A stretch of 64,000 nucleotides of DNA, taken from assembly GCA_050249695.1 (NCBI GenBank), contig JBFWQA010000005.1:172561-236560 (forward strand), in the 5' to 3' direction. Position numbers and translations under genes: made by a program. A model generated the notes under the pieces. The model was not told where the DNA came from, searched no databases, and worked only from the letters and a program-made list of their open reading frames with translations. The stretch comes from JACKJP01 sp050249695. GTDB taxonomy: Bacteria > Pseudomonadota > Alphaproteobacteria > Rhizobiales > Tepidamorphaceae. Of the stretch, positions 54,100 through 64,000 are shown one piece after another (positions within the stretch are counted from its first letter, which is position 1; the number at the start of each line of letters is the position of its first letter).

Positions 54100-55278
54100 T
54101 CAGGCGGCCTGGCCGGCAGCGAAACCCGACGACCATGCCCACTGGAAATTGTACCCGCCGAGCCAGCCCGTCACATCGACCGCCTCGCCGATGAAATAAA
54201 GACCGGAAACGCCTTTGGCCATCATTGTCTTCTGGTCGAGCGCATCGGTGTCGATACCGCCGACCGTAACCTCCGCGGTGCGGTAGCCCTCCGTCCCGGT
54301 CGGCTTCAGCCGCCAGTTCGAGACGAACCCGGCCGCTTCCTCAAGTCGCCGGCCGGAGAGTTCGGCAAGCGGCCCGGGGCAGCCCGTCTCCTGCTCGACG
54401 AATGCCGCAAGGCGTTTGGGCAGGAGCGGCGCAAGCGCCCCGCGCAGCGCCTGCCGGCCGTTCACGGCCTTCGCCTGTTTCAAGGCGGCCGCGACATCCG
54501 TGCCGGGCGCCATGTCGATGGCGATCGGCTCGCCGGGCGACCAATAGGAAGAAATCTGCAGGATCGCCGGACCGGACAGCCCCCGATGGGTGAAGAGCAA
54601 CGCCTCCTCGAAACTCTGCCTTCCCGCCGATACGCGCGCGTCGACCGAAAGTCCTGCAAGCTGCGCTGTGCGCTCAAGGAGCGACGGCGGAAAGGTCAGC
54701 GGGACGAGACCCGGCCGCGTCTCCACCACCGGGATGCCGAATTGCGCGGCGAGACGGTATGCTAGATCGCTCGCGCCCATTTTCGGAATCGACTTGCCGC
54801 CCGTCGCCACCACCAGCGCCCCGCAGACGATGCTTTCATCGCCCGACCGCAACGCGAAGCTTTCGCCCTCCCGCGCCACCGCCTCTACGGAAACGCCGAG
54901 GCGCAACTCACAACCCGCCGCGCGCATCTCGGCCGTCAGCATGGCGATGATCTCGCGCGCCGATCCGTCGCAGAACAGCTGTCCCAGCGTCTTCTCGTGA
55001 AACGCGATTCCGTGTCGCCGTACCAGAGCGATAAAATCATGTTGCGTATAGCGTGCGAGCGCCGCGCGGCAGAAATGCGGATTGGCGGAAATGAAGCGGT
55101 CCGGAGTGCAATGGAGATTGGTGAAGTTGCAGCGTCCGCCGCCGGAAATCCGTATCTTCTCCCCCGGCGCTTTCGCGTGATCCAGGATGAGAACGGAACG
55201 CCCGCGCTTTCCCGCCTCGATGGCGCACATCATGCCGGCGGCGCCGGCGCCGAGGATGACGACGTCGAAACGGCTCAT
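54100..55278 (-). CDS. HI0933/YhiN-family FAD-dependent oxidoreductase
   Basis: 392 residues. An N-terminal dinucleotide-binding motif VVILGAGAAGMMCAIEAGKRG is followed by the family signature KIRISGGGRCNFTN, the second half ALVVATGGKSIPKMGASDLAYRLA, TGVG-like HRGLSGPAILQISSYW, and the C-terminal FIGEAVDVTGWLGGYNFQWAWSSGFAAG. The family is widely conserved but its reaction is not established. Probably co-transcribed with the downstream methyltransferase; the fpr gene ends 23 bases upstream of its start. Confidence 0.93.
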   Translation of the reverse strand: MSRFDVVILGAGAAGMMCAIEAGKRGRSVLILDHAKAPGEKIRISGGGRCNFTNLHCTPDRFISANPHFCRAALARYTQHDFIALVRRHGIAFHEKTLGQLFCDGSAREIIAMLTAEMRAAGCELRLGVSVEAVAREGESFALRSGDESIVCGALVVATGGKSIPKMGASDLAYRLAAQFGIPVVETRPGLVPLTFPPSLLERTAQLAGLSVDARVSAGRQSFEEALLFTHRGLSGPAILQISSYWSPGEPIAIDMAPGTDVAAALKQAKAVNGRQALRGALAPLLPKRLAAFVEQETGCPGPLAELSGRRLEEAAGFVSNWRLKPTGTEGYRTAEVTVGGIDTDALDQKTMMAKGVSGLYFIGEAVDVTGWLGGYNFQWAWSSGFAAGQAA

Positions 55279-55300
55279 GCGGACGGGCCCGGAAGATGGA

Positions 55301-56095
55301 TCAGCCGACGAAGGCCTTTTCCAGCACGAAGGTGTTGGGCATCGAATTGGAGCCTTCCACCAGCCCCGCCGCTTCGCAGATCGCCTTGATGTCGAGGTTC
55401 AGGCCCATCGAACCGCAGATCATCACGCGGTCGGTCGCAGGGTCGAGCGGCGGCACGCCGAGATCGGCGTAGAGCTTGCCGCTGGTCATCAGGTCGGTGA
55501 TGCGCCCCTCGTTCTCGAAGGCTTCGCGGGTGACGCTCGGATAATAGAGCAGCTTGCCCTCGACCATCTCGCCGATCAGCGGATCGTTCCGGAGATTGGC
55601 GATGAGCTCCTGGCCATAAGCGAGTTCGGCGACTTCGCGGCAGGTGTGGGTGAGGATCACCTGCTCGAACTTCTCGTAGGTCTCAGGGTCGCGCACCAGT
55701 GAGGCGAAGGGCGCGATGCCCGTGCCCGACGCGATCATATAGAGCCGGCTGCCGGGCAGCAGCGCATCCAGCACCAGCGTGCCGGTCGGCTTCGTCTTGA
55801 CGATGACGAAGTCGCCTTCCCTGATGTGTTGGAGCCTTGAGGTCAGCGGACCGTCCTGCACCTTGATCGAGTAGAATTCGAGTTCTTCATCCCAGGAAGG
55901 CGAGGCGATCGAATAGGCGCGCAGCAACGGCTTGCCATTGTCGCCGGGCAGACCGATCATCACGAATTCGCCCGAACGGAAACGCAGCGACGCCGGGCGC
56001 GTGACCCGAAAGGAAAACAGCCGGTCCGTCCAGTGCCGCACCGCGGTCACCCGCTGCGCGTCGGGAAAGGGCTGCATGGCTGCCGCTGCGGTCAT
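55301..56095 (-). CDS. fpr: Ferredoxin--NADP+ reductase
   Basis: 264 residues, two-domain FAD/NADP enzyme. The FAD-binding motif RAYSIASPSWDEELEFYSIKV, the NADP region IASGTGIAPFASLVRD and the C-terminal CGSMGLNLDIKAICEAAG...FVLEKAFVG are bacterial subclass I Fpr features. It moves electrons between NADPH and ferredoxin. It ends the cysG-cysI gene set, so it may supply ferredoxin electrons to the sulfite reductase, which has no CysJ partner here. The start at 56095 (MTAAAAMQPF) is chosen from the family N-terminus; the frame extends to a TTG at 56188. Confidence 0.94.
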   Translation of the reverse strand: MTAAAAMQPFPDAQRVTAVRHWTDRLFSFRVTRPASLRFRSGEFVMIGLPGDNGKPLLRAYSIASPSWDEELEFYSIKVQDGPLTSRLQHIREGDFVIVKTKPTGTLVLDALLPGSRLYMIASGTGIAPFASLVRDPETYEKFEQVILTHTCREVAELAYGQELIANLRNDPLIGEMVEGKLLYYPSVTREAFENEGRITDLMTSGKLYADLGVPPLDPATDRVMICGSMGLNLDIKAICEAAGLVEGSNSMPNTFVLEKAFVG

Positions 56096-56200
56096 CGTCG
56101 AAATCTGCTGGTCCACGTCCAATATCCTGTTGCTATGCGCCTTCAGGCGGGCGCATTGGATCAACCATTGATCCTCCAGCGCGCTCAAGTCAAGTTTTGC

Positions 56201-56640
56201 CTAGGCGGCGCCGTATTTTAGTCGATCCTGATAATTGTGCCGGATGCGTTGATACGCATCAACCCACTGGCTTTCGGGCTGTCTTTCCGCCTGGGCCCGG
56301 GTGATCTCGACTTCGTCGAACCCGCAGCGCAACGCCAGAGGATACTGGTCGGCCAGCACGTGCCCCCGTGCCCTCAAGGAGCCCTTGTAACCGAGCCTGC
56401 GAAGTTGCCTAGCCAGCGAAAAGCCGCGCCCGTCATTGAATGCGGGAAAGCGGATCGCGATCGCCGGGATCATATCCATATGCGCCTTCAATGCGTCGGC
56501 CGAGAACGTGTTCGCGACCTCGATGGCACGGTTGCCGATGCTGGCCGCCTCCTCGGCCGCCTCGATCGCCACGAAGGCGTCGTCCGCCGCGGGTGCGAAC
56601 CTGCCGTCCCGGATCACGATTCCCGTCTCCATGCCCGCGC

Positions 56641-56644
<4 letters not shown>
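56201..56644 (-). CDS. DUF934 protein of the sulfite reductase cluster
   Basis: 147 residues of the DUF934 family, nearly always encoded next to cysI in alpha- and betaproteobacteria. Conserved parts are MIPAIAIRFPAFNDGRGFSLARQLRRLGYKG and RARGHVLADQYPLALRCGFDEVEI. The biochemical role is unproven; by context it assists sulfite reduction or siroheme/4Fe-4S delivery. The ATG overlaps the cysI stop (56641-56644), giving tight coupling. No membrane segments or signal peptide. Confidence 0.9.
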
Positions 56645-58308
<1,664 letters not shown>

Positions 58309-58318
58309 GTCTTGAAAC

Positions 58319-58621
58319 TTATGCCTCTGCCTGCTTGCCGAGGAAATAGTTGGAAGGTCCCGTGGCACGGAAAACCTCGCGGAAATGATCCGGCTTCGGC
58401 CTGCCGTCCTCGCCAAGGGCCGTATCGACGAAATAGGCGCCGACGATCCGGTCCCGCTGCTCTTCCGCCTTCCTCAGCAAGGCGTCCGCATCCTCCTGGT
58501 TTGTCGCGACGACCGCGTCCTCATAGGCGCGCGACCATCCGCCCTCGGCGGTGAGATAGATCACGTCGCCTTCAAGGAGGTCGTTGGCGGTGATGATTTT
58601 CGGAACGAACGGGCGCGCCAT
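58319..58621 (-). CDS. DUF2849 protein
   Basis: 100 residues of the DUF2849 family, found between cysG and cysI in many alphaproteobacteria. Pattern: KIITANDLLEGDVIYLTAEGGWSRAYEDAVVA, then VDTALGEDGRPKPDHFREVFRATGPSNYF. No known catalytic residues, no membrane helix; probably a small cytosolic accessory of sulfite reduction. It begins directly after the cysG stop (adjacent bases), so it is co-translated with its neighbours. Confidence 0.88.
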   Translation of the reverse strand: MARPFVPKIITANDLLEGDVIYLTAEGGWSRAYEDAVVATNQEDADALLRKAEEQRDRIVGAYFVDTALGEDGRPKPDHFREVFRATGPSNYFLGKQAEA

Positions 58622-60037
58622 CTATCGTGTTCCTGTTCTCGCCTCTGCGCCTGCCGGCGCGATGGTTTCCAATATGCCGAGCGCGGCGTGCGGCCTGAGC
58701 CCGTATAGAATGACCGCCGGCCCCTGTATGCCGCCCGCCTTCAACGCATGCTCGAGCGACCCCAGAACCGTCGAGACGACCTTCTGGCTGTCGCGCGAGG
58801 CATTTTCAACCACCGTGACCGGCGTCGCCGGATCTGCGCCGTGCATCAGCAGCCGCCCCTGAATGAAGGTCGCGGCCTTCAGGCCCATATAGATCGCCGC
58901 TGCGTTTCCGGGCCGGGCGAGCTTCTGCCAGTCCTGTTCGGCAAAGCCGTCGACATCGTGGCCGGTGAGGATGTTGAGCGACGAATTGCGTCCCCGCCGC
59001 GTCAGCGACTTGCCGATCCCGGCCGACGCGGCCGACGCCGCCGTAATGCCGGGGACGACTTCCCATTCGATGCCGGCCTCGTCGAGCGCCTCTATTTCCT
59101 CATCCAGCCGACCGAAGATGACCGGGTCACCGCCCTTCAGACGCGCGACGCGCGCGCCCGCCTTCGCATGTTCGATCGCCAGCCGGTTGATCTCGTCCTG
59201 CGCGACGCTCTTGCCGTAACCCTTCTTGCCGACATGGATCAACACCGCTTCGCGGCGGGCAAGCTCGAGAATTTCCGGCGTGACCAGCGTGTCGTAGAGG
59301 ACGACATCCGCTTCCTGGAGCAGTCGCCGCGCCTTCAGCGTCATCAGTTCCGGATCGCCCGGCCCGGTGCCGATCAACGCCACCGAGCCCTGTGACGGCG
59401 TCGACGCCTCAACTTCGTCGAGCAGCGACGAAAGACGCGCCCTCACGGCCGCTTCGCCGCCACGCCGCAGCGCGCGCGGCCCCTCGTTGAGGAAATAGCG
59501 GCGCCAGAAATCGCGCCGGGTCCGCCCCTCGGGAAGCACGTTCACCGCCGCGCGGAAGGTTTCGGCGATGCGCGCAAGCAGCCCCGTCGAAGGCGGCAGC
59601 ATCTCTTCCACATCGGCCTTGATCTTGCGGGCCAGCACGGGCGCCGCGCCCTCGGTGCCGATGGCGACCGTCACGGGATCGCGGTCGACGATCGCGGGAG
59701 TGATGAATTCGCTATCCTCAAGATTATCGACGATATTGACCAGCGCGCCGGCGGCACGCCCGATCTCGGCGGCACGTCTGTCGAGGGCCTCATCGTCATT
59801 GGCGCCATAGAGCAGCACGGCGCCGCCCGCGTCGCCGGCGGCAAGCGCCCGCTCTTCAAGACGCAGCCTGCCTTCCGCCGCCCAGGCCCTCACCTCGGGC
59901 GCGGCAGCCTCGCCAAAGACCTCAACCACGGCCTGCGTCTTTAGCAGCAGCCGCAGCTTTGGCAGCGCAAAAGCGCCGGCGCCTGAAACAACGACTTTCC
60001 GTCCTTTCAGATCGAGATAGATCGGGAAATGACGCAT
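58622..60037 (-). CDS. cysG: Siroheme synthase CysG
   Basis: 471 residues, trifunctional. The N-terminal precorrin-2 dehydrogenase/ferrochelatase (1-~215) starts FPIYLDLKGRKVVVSGAGAFALPKLRLL and includes TEGAAPVLARKIKADVEEMLPP. The C-terminal SAM uroporphyrinogen-III methyltransferase (~220-471) has VALIGTGPGDPELMTLKARRLL, VARLKGGDPVIFGR and VPGITAASAASAGIG. The Rossmann loop reads GAGAFALPK instead of the common GGGxVAxRK, a modest variation. It makes the siroheme needed by CysI and leads the minus-strand set. GGAGAGG lies 3 bases before the ATG. Confidence 0.95.
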   Translation of the reverse strand: MRHFPIYLDLKGRKVVVSGAGAFALPKLRLLLKTQAVVEVFGEAAAPEVRAWAAEGRLRLEERALAAGDAGGAVLLYGANDDEALDRRAAEIGRAAGALVNIVDNLEDSEFITPAIVDRDPVTVAIGTEGAAPVLARKIKADVEEMLPPSTGLLARIAETFRAAVNVLPEGRTRRDFWRRYFLNEGPRALRRGGEAAVRARLSSLLDEVEASTPSQGSVALIGTGPGDPELMTLKARRLLQEADVVLYDTLVTPEILELARREAVLIHVGKKGYGKSVAQDEINRLAIEHAKAGARVARLKGGDPVIFGRLDEEIEALDEAGIEWEVVPGITAASAASAGIGKSLTRRGRNSSLNILTGHDVDGFAEQDWQKLARPGNAAAIYMGLKAATFIQGRLLMHGADPATPVTVVENASRDSQKVVSTVLGSLEHALKAGGIQGPAVILYGLRPHAALGILETIAPAGAEARTGTR

Positions 60038-60049
60038 GTCCTCTCCAAA

Positions 60050-60063
60050 GGGCTCAAGAGCCC
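60050..60063. promoter_or_regulatory. Inverted repeat just upstream of the cysG ribosome site
   Basis: GGGCTC-AA-GAGCCC lies 13-26 bases upstream of the cysG ATG, next to its GGAGAGG ribosome site. It may be an operator or a small 5'-leader hairpin. Confidence 0.35.
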
Positions 60064-60406
60064 AAACGGGAATTTCATTTCAGGATAGACGATCTGGCGG
60101 AAAAATCATGGCAGAACATCCCAAGTTGCGGTCCAAAGGGGAAATAATGTTCTAACGAGCCGGCAGGGTGGAGAATGTGCGCCCGAGCCCGCCCGCGAAG
60201 CTTGTCCGCAGCGCGGCAATCTGCTTGATGCATCGCAACATGACAAGGCGGACCGACTTTTGCGGGCCGGAGAAAGGAAAAGGCGGCGTTTGGTCCTGAT
60301 TCACAAATTCAATTCCTAGTTCGCCGGAAAAATAGAAATCTGTTTCTTCATAGCCGTCCATTTCTCCCCCATTATTAAAACAGTTTTGCATTCGAGGGCT
60401 TATTCG
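60064..60406. promoter_or_regulatory. Divergent cysG / cysHDN control region
   Basis: About 340 bases without a supported gene, lying between the divergent sulfur operons. AT content rises toward cysH. AGAAA-TCTG-TTTCT (60334-60347) is a perfect 5-bp inverted repeat ~60 bases before the cysH ATG and is a candidate operator. No LysR-type CysB site or riboswitch was recognised. A 15-codon frame at 60107 has no support. Confidence 0.45.
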
Positions 60407-61201
60407 ATGCCGTCTGTAAAGATCGCCGAACCGATACGCATTCCCGACGACGCCTTCATTGCCGGTCTCGACCGCGATCTGGCGGCGCTCGGCCTCGGTG
60501 AGCGCCTCGCGCTGATCGCACGGATTTTCGGGAATGCGGTATTCACGACGAGCCTCGGCATCGAGGATCAGGTCATCAGCTGGGCGGTGGGCGTTCATGC
60601 CCCCTCGATCCGGCTCGCGACGCTGCAGACCGGCCGCCTGTTCCCCGAGACGGTAGCCCTGATCGCCGAAACGAACGAACGCTTCGGCCTCAAGATCGAG
60701 GAATATCAGCCCGCGGCAGCCGATATCGAGGCGTATAAGGGGCAGTACGGCCTCAACGGCTTCTACGACAGCATCGAGGCGCGTCATGCCTGCTGCAATT
60801 TCCGCAAGGTGAAGCCGCTGAAGAGGGCTCTCGCCGGCGCCGATGCCTGGATCACCGGGCTGCGCCGGAGCCAGTCCGACAATCGCGCTCATGTGCCGTT
60901 CGCCGAATGGGACGAGGCGAATGGCCTTGTGAAGCTGAATCCGCTCGCGGACTGGACCGTCGACGACATGAAGGCGGCGGTCGCAGCCAATGACATCCCG
61001 GTCAACCCGCTGCATGCGCGCGGCTATCCGTCGATCGGCTGCGAGCCCTGCACCCGCGCCATCCGTCCGGGCGAGCCGGAGCGTGCCGGCCGCTGGTGGT
61101 GGGAGAACGACGAGAAGCGCGAATGCGGCCTCCACGTGCCGGAAGCCTCTCCCCTGCCCCATGCTTCCGCGCTGCCTGAAGGCGCGGCAAGCAAGATCTG
61201 A
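60407..61201 (+). CDS. cysH: Adenylylsulfate (APS) reductase, assimilatory
   Basis: 264 residues. It has the CC...CxxC set that binds a 4Fe-4S cluster: Cys129-Cys130 (ARHACCNFRKV) and Cys212/Cys215 (GCEPCTRAI). The catalytic Cys240 sits in ECGLHV. These cysteines mark a plant/bacterial APS reductase rather than the cluster-free PAPS reductase, so sulfate is reduced directly from APS. The PP-loop-like TTSLGIEDQVI and the TLQTGRLFPET stretch bind the nucleotide. ATG 60407 has GAGGG 8 bases upstream. First gene of cysH-cysD-cysN. Confidence 0.95.
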   Translation: MPSVKIAEPIRIPDDAFIAGLDRDLAALGLGERLALIARIFGNAVFTTSLGIEDQVISWAVGVHAPSIRLATLQTGRLFPETVALIAETNERFGLKIEEYQPAAADIEAYKGQYGLNGFYDSIEARHACCNFRKVKPLKRALAGADAWITGLRRSQSDNRAHVPFAEWDEANGLVKLNPLADWTVDDMKAAVAANDIPVNPLHARGYPSIGCEPCTRAIRPGEPERAGRWWWENDEKRECGLHVPEASPLPHASALPEGAASKI

Positions 61202-61223
61202 AACAGAAAAAGACAGAAGAAGA

Positions 61224-62150
61224 ATGACGATGCCCGCACCGCAGAAGCCGCCGCTCGATCCGCATCTCAAGGCCCTCGAGAACGAGGCGATCTACATTTT
61301 CCGCGAGGTCGCGGCCGAGTTCGAAAAGCCGGTCATGCTCTATTCGATCGGCAAGGATTCCTCGGTCCTGCTGCATCTGGCCCGCAAGGCCTTCTATCCC
61401 GGCCGCATTCCCTTCCCGCTGCTGCATATCGATACTGGCTGGAAGTTCGCCGAGATGATCGCGCTGCGCGACGCCATCGCCGCCGAGGGCGATGTCGACA
61501 TCATCACCTTCACCAATCCGCGCGGGCCGGCGGAGAACATCACGCCCTTCACGCATGGCTCGGCGCTCTACACCGACATCATGAAGACGCAGGCCCTTCG
61601 CATGGCCCTCGACGCCGGGGGCTACGACGCGGCTTTCGGCGGCGCGCGCCGCGACGAGGAAGCATCGCGCGCAAAGGAACGCATCTATTCGTTCCGCACG
61701 CCCGATCACCGCTGGGACCCGCGCAACCAGCGTCCAGAACTCTGGTCCATCTATAACGGTATGATCCGCAAGGGCGAGAGCGTGCGCGCCTTCCCGCTCT
61801 CCAACTGGACCGAAGGCGATATCTGGCGCTACATCCAGGCCGAGAACATCCCCATCGTGCCGCTTTATTTCGCCGCCGAGCGACCGTTCGTCGAGCGCGA
61901 CGGCATGCTTATCCACGCCGAGGACAAACGACTGGAACTTCTGCCCGGCGAACAGATACGGCGTGAGCGGATACGCTTCCGTACGCTCGGCTGCTTTCCG
62001 CTCACGGGCGCCATCCGCTCCGACGCCGAAACGCTGGACGACATCATCGCCGAGATCGAGACCGCAACGGTCTCGGAGCGCCAGGGCCGCGCCATCGATC
62101 GCGACCAGGCCGGCTCCATGGAACTGAAGAAGCGCGAAGGGTATTTCTGA
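61224..62150 (+). CDS. cysD: Sulfate adenylyltransferase subunit 2 CysD
   Basis: 308 residues of the PP-loop superfamily. The nucleotide motif MLYSIGKDSSVLLHLARKAF, LHIDTGWKFAEMI, GGARRDEEASRAKER and the C-terminal RTLGCFPLTGAIRSDA are all present. CysD makes APS from ATP and sulfate, driven by the GTPase CysN. Start: ATG 61224 (MTMPAPQ) or 61230; AGAAGAAGA precedes the first. It lies 22 bases after cysH and overlaps cysN by one base (TGATG). Confidence 0.96.
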   Translation: MTMPAPQKPPLDPHLKALENEAIYIFREVAAEFEKPVMLYSIGKDSSVLLHLARKAFYPGRIPFPLLHIDTGWKFAEMIALRDAIAAEGDVDIITFTNPRGPAENITPFTHGSALYTDIMKTQALRMALDAGGYDAAFGGARRDEEASRAKERIYSFRTPDHRWDPRNQRPELWSIYNGMIRKGESVRAFPLSNWTEGDIWRYIQAENIPIVPLYFAAERPFVERDGMLIHAEDKRLELLPGEQIRRERIRFRTLGCFPLTGAIRSDAETLDDIIAEIETATVSERQGRAIDRDQAGSMELKKREGYF

Positions 62151-63625
62151 TGAACGTTGTAACCGCCGCAAAGCCGGCCGCCGAAACCGCAACTCAGACG
62201 CGCCAGTCGCGCCCCTTGCGCTTTCTGACCTGCGGCAGCGTGGATGACGGCAAGTCGACCCTGATCGGCCGCCTGCTGTGGGATACGAAGTCGGTCAAGG
62301 CTGACCAGGCGGAGAGCCTGACGCGCGACAGCAAAGGCACGCGCAACGGCCTCGATCTGCCCGATTTCGCGCTGCTCACCGATGGCCTTCAGGCCGAGCG
62401 GGAACAGGGCATCACCATCGACGTCGCCTATCGCTACTTTTCGACCGCCAAGCGCTCTTTCATCGTCGCCGATACGCCCGGCCATGTGCAGTACACGCGC
62501 AATATGGCGACCGGCGCTTCCACCGCCGATCTCGCCGTATTGCTGGTCGATGCCCGCGCCGGCCTCCTGGAGCAGACGCTGCGGCACGCGTCCATCGCGG
62601 CGCTGATGGGCATCCATCAGTTTGTCCTGGCGGTGAACAAGATCGATCTCGCCGGTTACAGCCGGGAGACATTCGAGCATATCGCCGCCGAGTTCCGCGA
62701 ATACGCCCTGTCGCTCGGCGTGCGCGCGGTCACGGCCATTCCGATGTCGGCGCTCAAGGGCGAGAACGTCGTCCATGACGGCAAGGCCGAGATGCCCTGG
62801 TATGATGGGCCGACACTTCTGGAGACGCTGGAACTCGCGACCGTCCGGTCCGCCCAGACCGTCGGCTTCCGCATGCCGGTGCAGCGCGTCTGCCGCCCCG
62901 ACGAGAGCTTCCGCGGCTATCAGGGCACCGTCGCCGGCGGCGCCGTGAAGCCCGGCGACAGCGTCGTGATCCTGCCTTCCGGCACGCCCGCCAATGTCAG
63001 CAAGATCGTCACCTACGATCTCGTGCGCAACGCGGCGGTCGCAGGCGACGCGATCACCCTCGTGCTCGACCGCCAGGTCGATGTCGCGCGCGGCGACATG
63101 ATCGCCTCGATCGACGCGCGTCCGGCGACCGGCCTGCATTTCGACGCTACGCTGATCTCGCTGGCGCAGGACGGCATCGTTCCGGGCAAGCGCTACTGGC
63201 TGAAATCGGCAAGCCGCCGCCAGCGCGTGACGGTGGAGACCTTCAATGCCATCGACTGGAAGACCCGCCGCTGGAATCAGGCCGAAACGCTGCCGGTCAA
63301 CACGATCGGCAAGGTGCGCCTGCATTTCGAGGAAACGGCGATATTCGATTCCTACGAGGCCAACCGTGACACCGGCGCCTTCATCCTGATCGATCCGGAC
63401 ACCCACAACACGGTGGCCGGTGGCATGATCCAGGGCCGGGCGAGCGACGTCTCCCGCATCGGCAAGGGCAGCGACGAACGCGTCGTCGTCCTCGCGCTGC
63501 CCCCGGAAGTCGCGGAGAAACTCATCGGATCGGAACTGTTTGCCACGATCCGCGACGACGTCGAAGTCCGTCAGGCGACTCGCAATCAGCTCTCGGCCCT
63601 GTTCGGCGACGAAAGCGAAGGCTGA
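62150..63625 (+). CDS. cysN: Sulfate adenylyltransferase subunit 1 CysN (GTPase)
   Basis: 491 residues, EF-Tu-like. GTPase motifs: GSVDDGKSTLIGRLL (G1), GITIDVAYRYF (G2), DTPGHVQYTRNM (G3) and NKIDL (G4). Elongation-factor beta-barrel domains follow. The length and the end (NQLSALFGDESEG) show there is no fused APS kinase (CysC), which agrees with an APS-reducing CysH. It couples GTP hydrolysis to APS formation. Last gene of the cysHDN set. Confidence 0.96.
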   Translation: MNVVTAAKPAAETATQTRQSRPLRFLTCGSVDDGKSTLIGRLLWDTKSVKADQAESLTRDSKGTRNGLDLPDFALLTDGLQAEREQGITIDVAYRYFSTAKRSFIVADTPGHVQYTRNMATGASTADLAVLLVDARAGLLEQTLRHASIAALMGIHQFVLAVNKIDLAGYSRETFEHIAAEFREYALSLGVRAVTAIPMSALKGENVVHDGKAEMPWYDGPTLLETLELATVRSAQTVGFRMPVQRVCRPDESFRGYQGTVAGGAVKPGDSVVILPSGTPANVSKIVTYDLVRNAAVAGDAITLVLDRQVDVARGDMIASIDARPATGLHFDATLISLAQDGIVPGKRYWLKSASRRQRVTVETFNAIDWKTRRWNQAETLPVNTIGKVRLHFEETAIFDSYEANRDTGAFILIDPDTHNTVAGGMIQGRASDVSRIGKGSDERVVVLALPPEVAEKLIGSELFATIRDDVEVRQATRNQLSALFGDESEG

Positions 63626-63659
63626 CGCCGGCCGGAACGACAAAAGGCTTTTCCCGTTG

Positions 63660-63701
63660 ATTCACTGAAGATGAGACCCCTTGGCGGGTCTTGAGGTGAA
63701 T
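63660..63701 (+). other. Nested stem-loop in the leader of the terminal small gene
   Basis: ATTCAC (63660-63665) pairs with GTGAAT (63696-63701) around an inner AGACCC (63674-63679) / GGGTCT (63686-63691) stem. It ends 16 bases before the ATG of the next gene. It has no U tract, so a leader structure is more likely than a cysN terminator. Confidence 0.45.
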
Positions 63702-63717
63702 TTGGGAGAAGTCCGCT

Positions 63718-63978
63718 ATGCCTACCGACACCGGATATGTCGACGCGCCGAAGGAAGCGCCGGCTGCGCGAAAGAACCGCCGGGCGTTCTTCAAGGGATG
63801 GATCGCCCTTTCGGTCTTCGGCTTTTTGGCCGTTCTTGCGCTGTCCTTCATCTATTCCGCCACCGGCGAAGGCGAAGCGCTGACCGCATGGGTGACCTAC
63901 GGTCTCGTCTTTGCTCTTGCGATCACGGCCTTTGTCTGGCTGGTCAGCTACGTGGTGGCGGGACAAAAGAGGCGCTGA
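63718..63978 (+). CDS. Small two-helix membrane protein, unknown function
   Basis: 86 residues. A hydrophilic N-terminus (MPTDTGYVDAPKEAPAARKNRR) leads to two membrane helices: about 29-48 (WIALSVFGFLAVLALSFIYSA) and 58-80 (VTYGLVFALAITAFVWLVSYVVAG), ending basic (QKRR). Both termini are positively charged, so both are probably cytoplasmic. GGGAG lies 10 bases upstream of the ATG, and a stem-loop occupies the leader. I do not recognise the family. Its position 92 bases after cysN could be accidental. Confidence 0.7.
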   Translation: MPTDTGYVDAPKEAPAARKNRRAFFKGWIALSVFGFLAVLALSFIYSATGEGEALTAWVTYGLVFALAITAFVWLVSYVVAGQKRR

Positions 63979-64000
63979 CGGCCGATCAGGCCGGAACGAG

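Noticed and set aside
60107..60154. 15-codon plus-strand frame upstream of cysH
   Set aside because: No ribosome site and no plausible leader-peptide composition (no run of Cys or Met codons).

Overview
The window is a high-GC chromosomal segment from an alphaproteobacterium, most likely of the Hyphomicrobiales (Rhizobiales). The evidence is the gene order of the division/cell-wall (dcw) cluster continuing ftsQ-ftsA-ftsZ-lpxC-bamD-recN-ligA, a class A RNase P RNA beside mraZ, an ArsR-methyltransferase fusion upstream of metF, extensin-like peptidoglycan proteins, and CtrA-type and GANTC motifs. No tRNA, rRNA, insertion sequence, prophage or CRISPR array was seen. The genus cannot be fixed from the sequence alone.

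Layout. (1) 1-1259: the 3' end of an aminopeptidase P gene, convergent with an azlC-azlD amino-acid exporter pair. (2) 1358-26386, all on the minus strand: a nearly gap-free block which, in transcription order, reads mraZ, rsmH, ftsL, ftsI, murE, murF, mraY, murD, ftsW, murG, murC, murB, ddl, ftsQ, ftsA, ftsZ, lpxC, bamD, recN, ligA. Most junctions overlap (often ATGA/GTGA), so translational coupling is likely. A strong stem-loop terminator follows ftsZ. Upstream of mraZ lie 10-bp-phased TGGG repeats (MraZ-box-like) and three GANTC sites, then rnpB. (3) 27128-29660: amidase, TerB/J-domain protein, DUF2147 protein and a MarR-type regulator. (4) 29889-40748: a 5-oxoprolinase/hydantoinase fusion, an OafA-like acyltransferase with SGNH domain, two extensin-like proteins, a TerC-family membrane protein, a methyltransferase and an MltB-type transglycosylase. 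A gene-poor stretch of about 950 bp follows, with a CtrA box, several strong stem-loops and a 27-codon membrane-peptide gene. (5) 40749-55278: metF with its ArsR-methyltransferase regulator, trmO, tag, an MscS channel, cytochrome b561, ettA, an RND efflux pair, a chromate transporter, a methyltransferase and a flavoprotein. (6) 55301-63625: an assimilatory sulfate reduction locus, with cysG-DUF2849-cysI-DUF934-fpr on the minus strand diverging from cysH-cysD-cysN on the plus strand. A small two-helix membrane protein with a structured leader closes the window.

How the parts work together. The dcw block supplies UDP-MurNAc-pentapeptide synthesis (murB-F, ddl), lipid steps (mraY, murG), the septal synthase (ftsW/ftsI) and the divisome core (ftsL/Q/A/Z), with outer-membrane functions (lpxC, bamD) attached. 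Region 4 adds peptidoglycan-modifying enzymes. The sulfur locus is internally consistent: ATP sulfurylase (CysDN) makes APS; CysH carries the iron-sulfur cysteines of an APS reductase, so no CysC is needed; sulfite goes to a siroheme/4Fe-4S reductase supplied with siroheme by CysG and probably with electrons by ferredoxin and Fpr. MetF and its putative SAM-cycle regulator sit on the related methionine branch.
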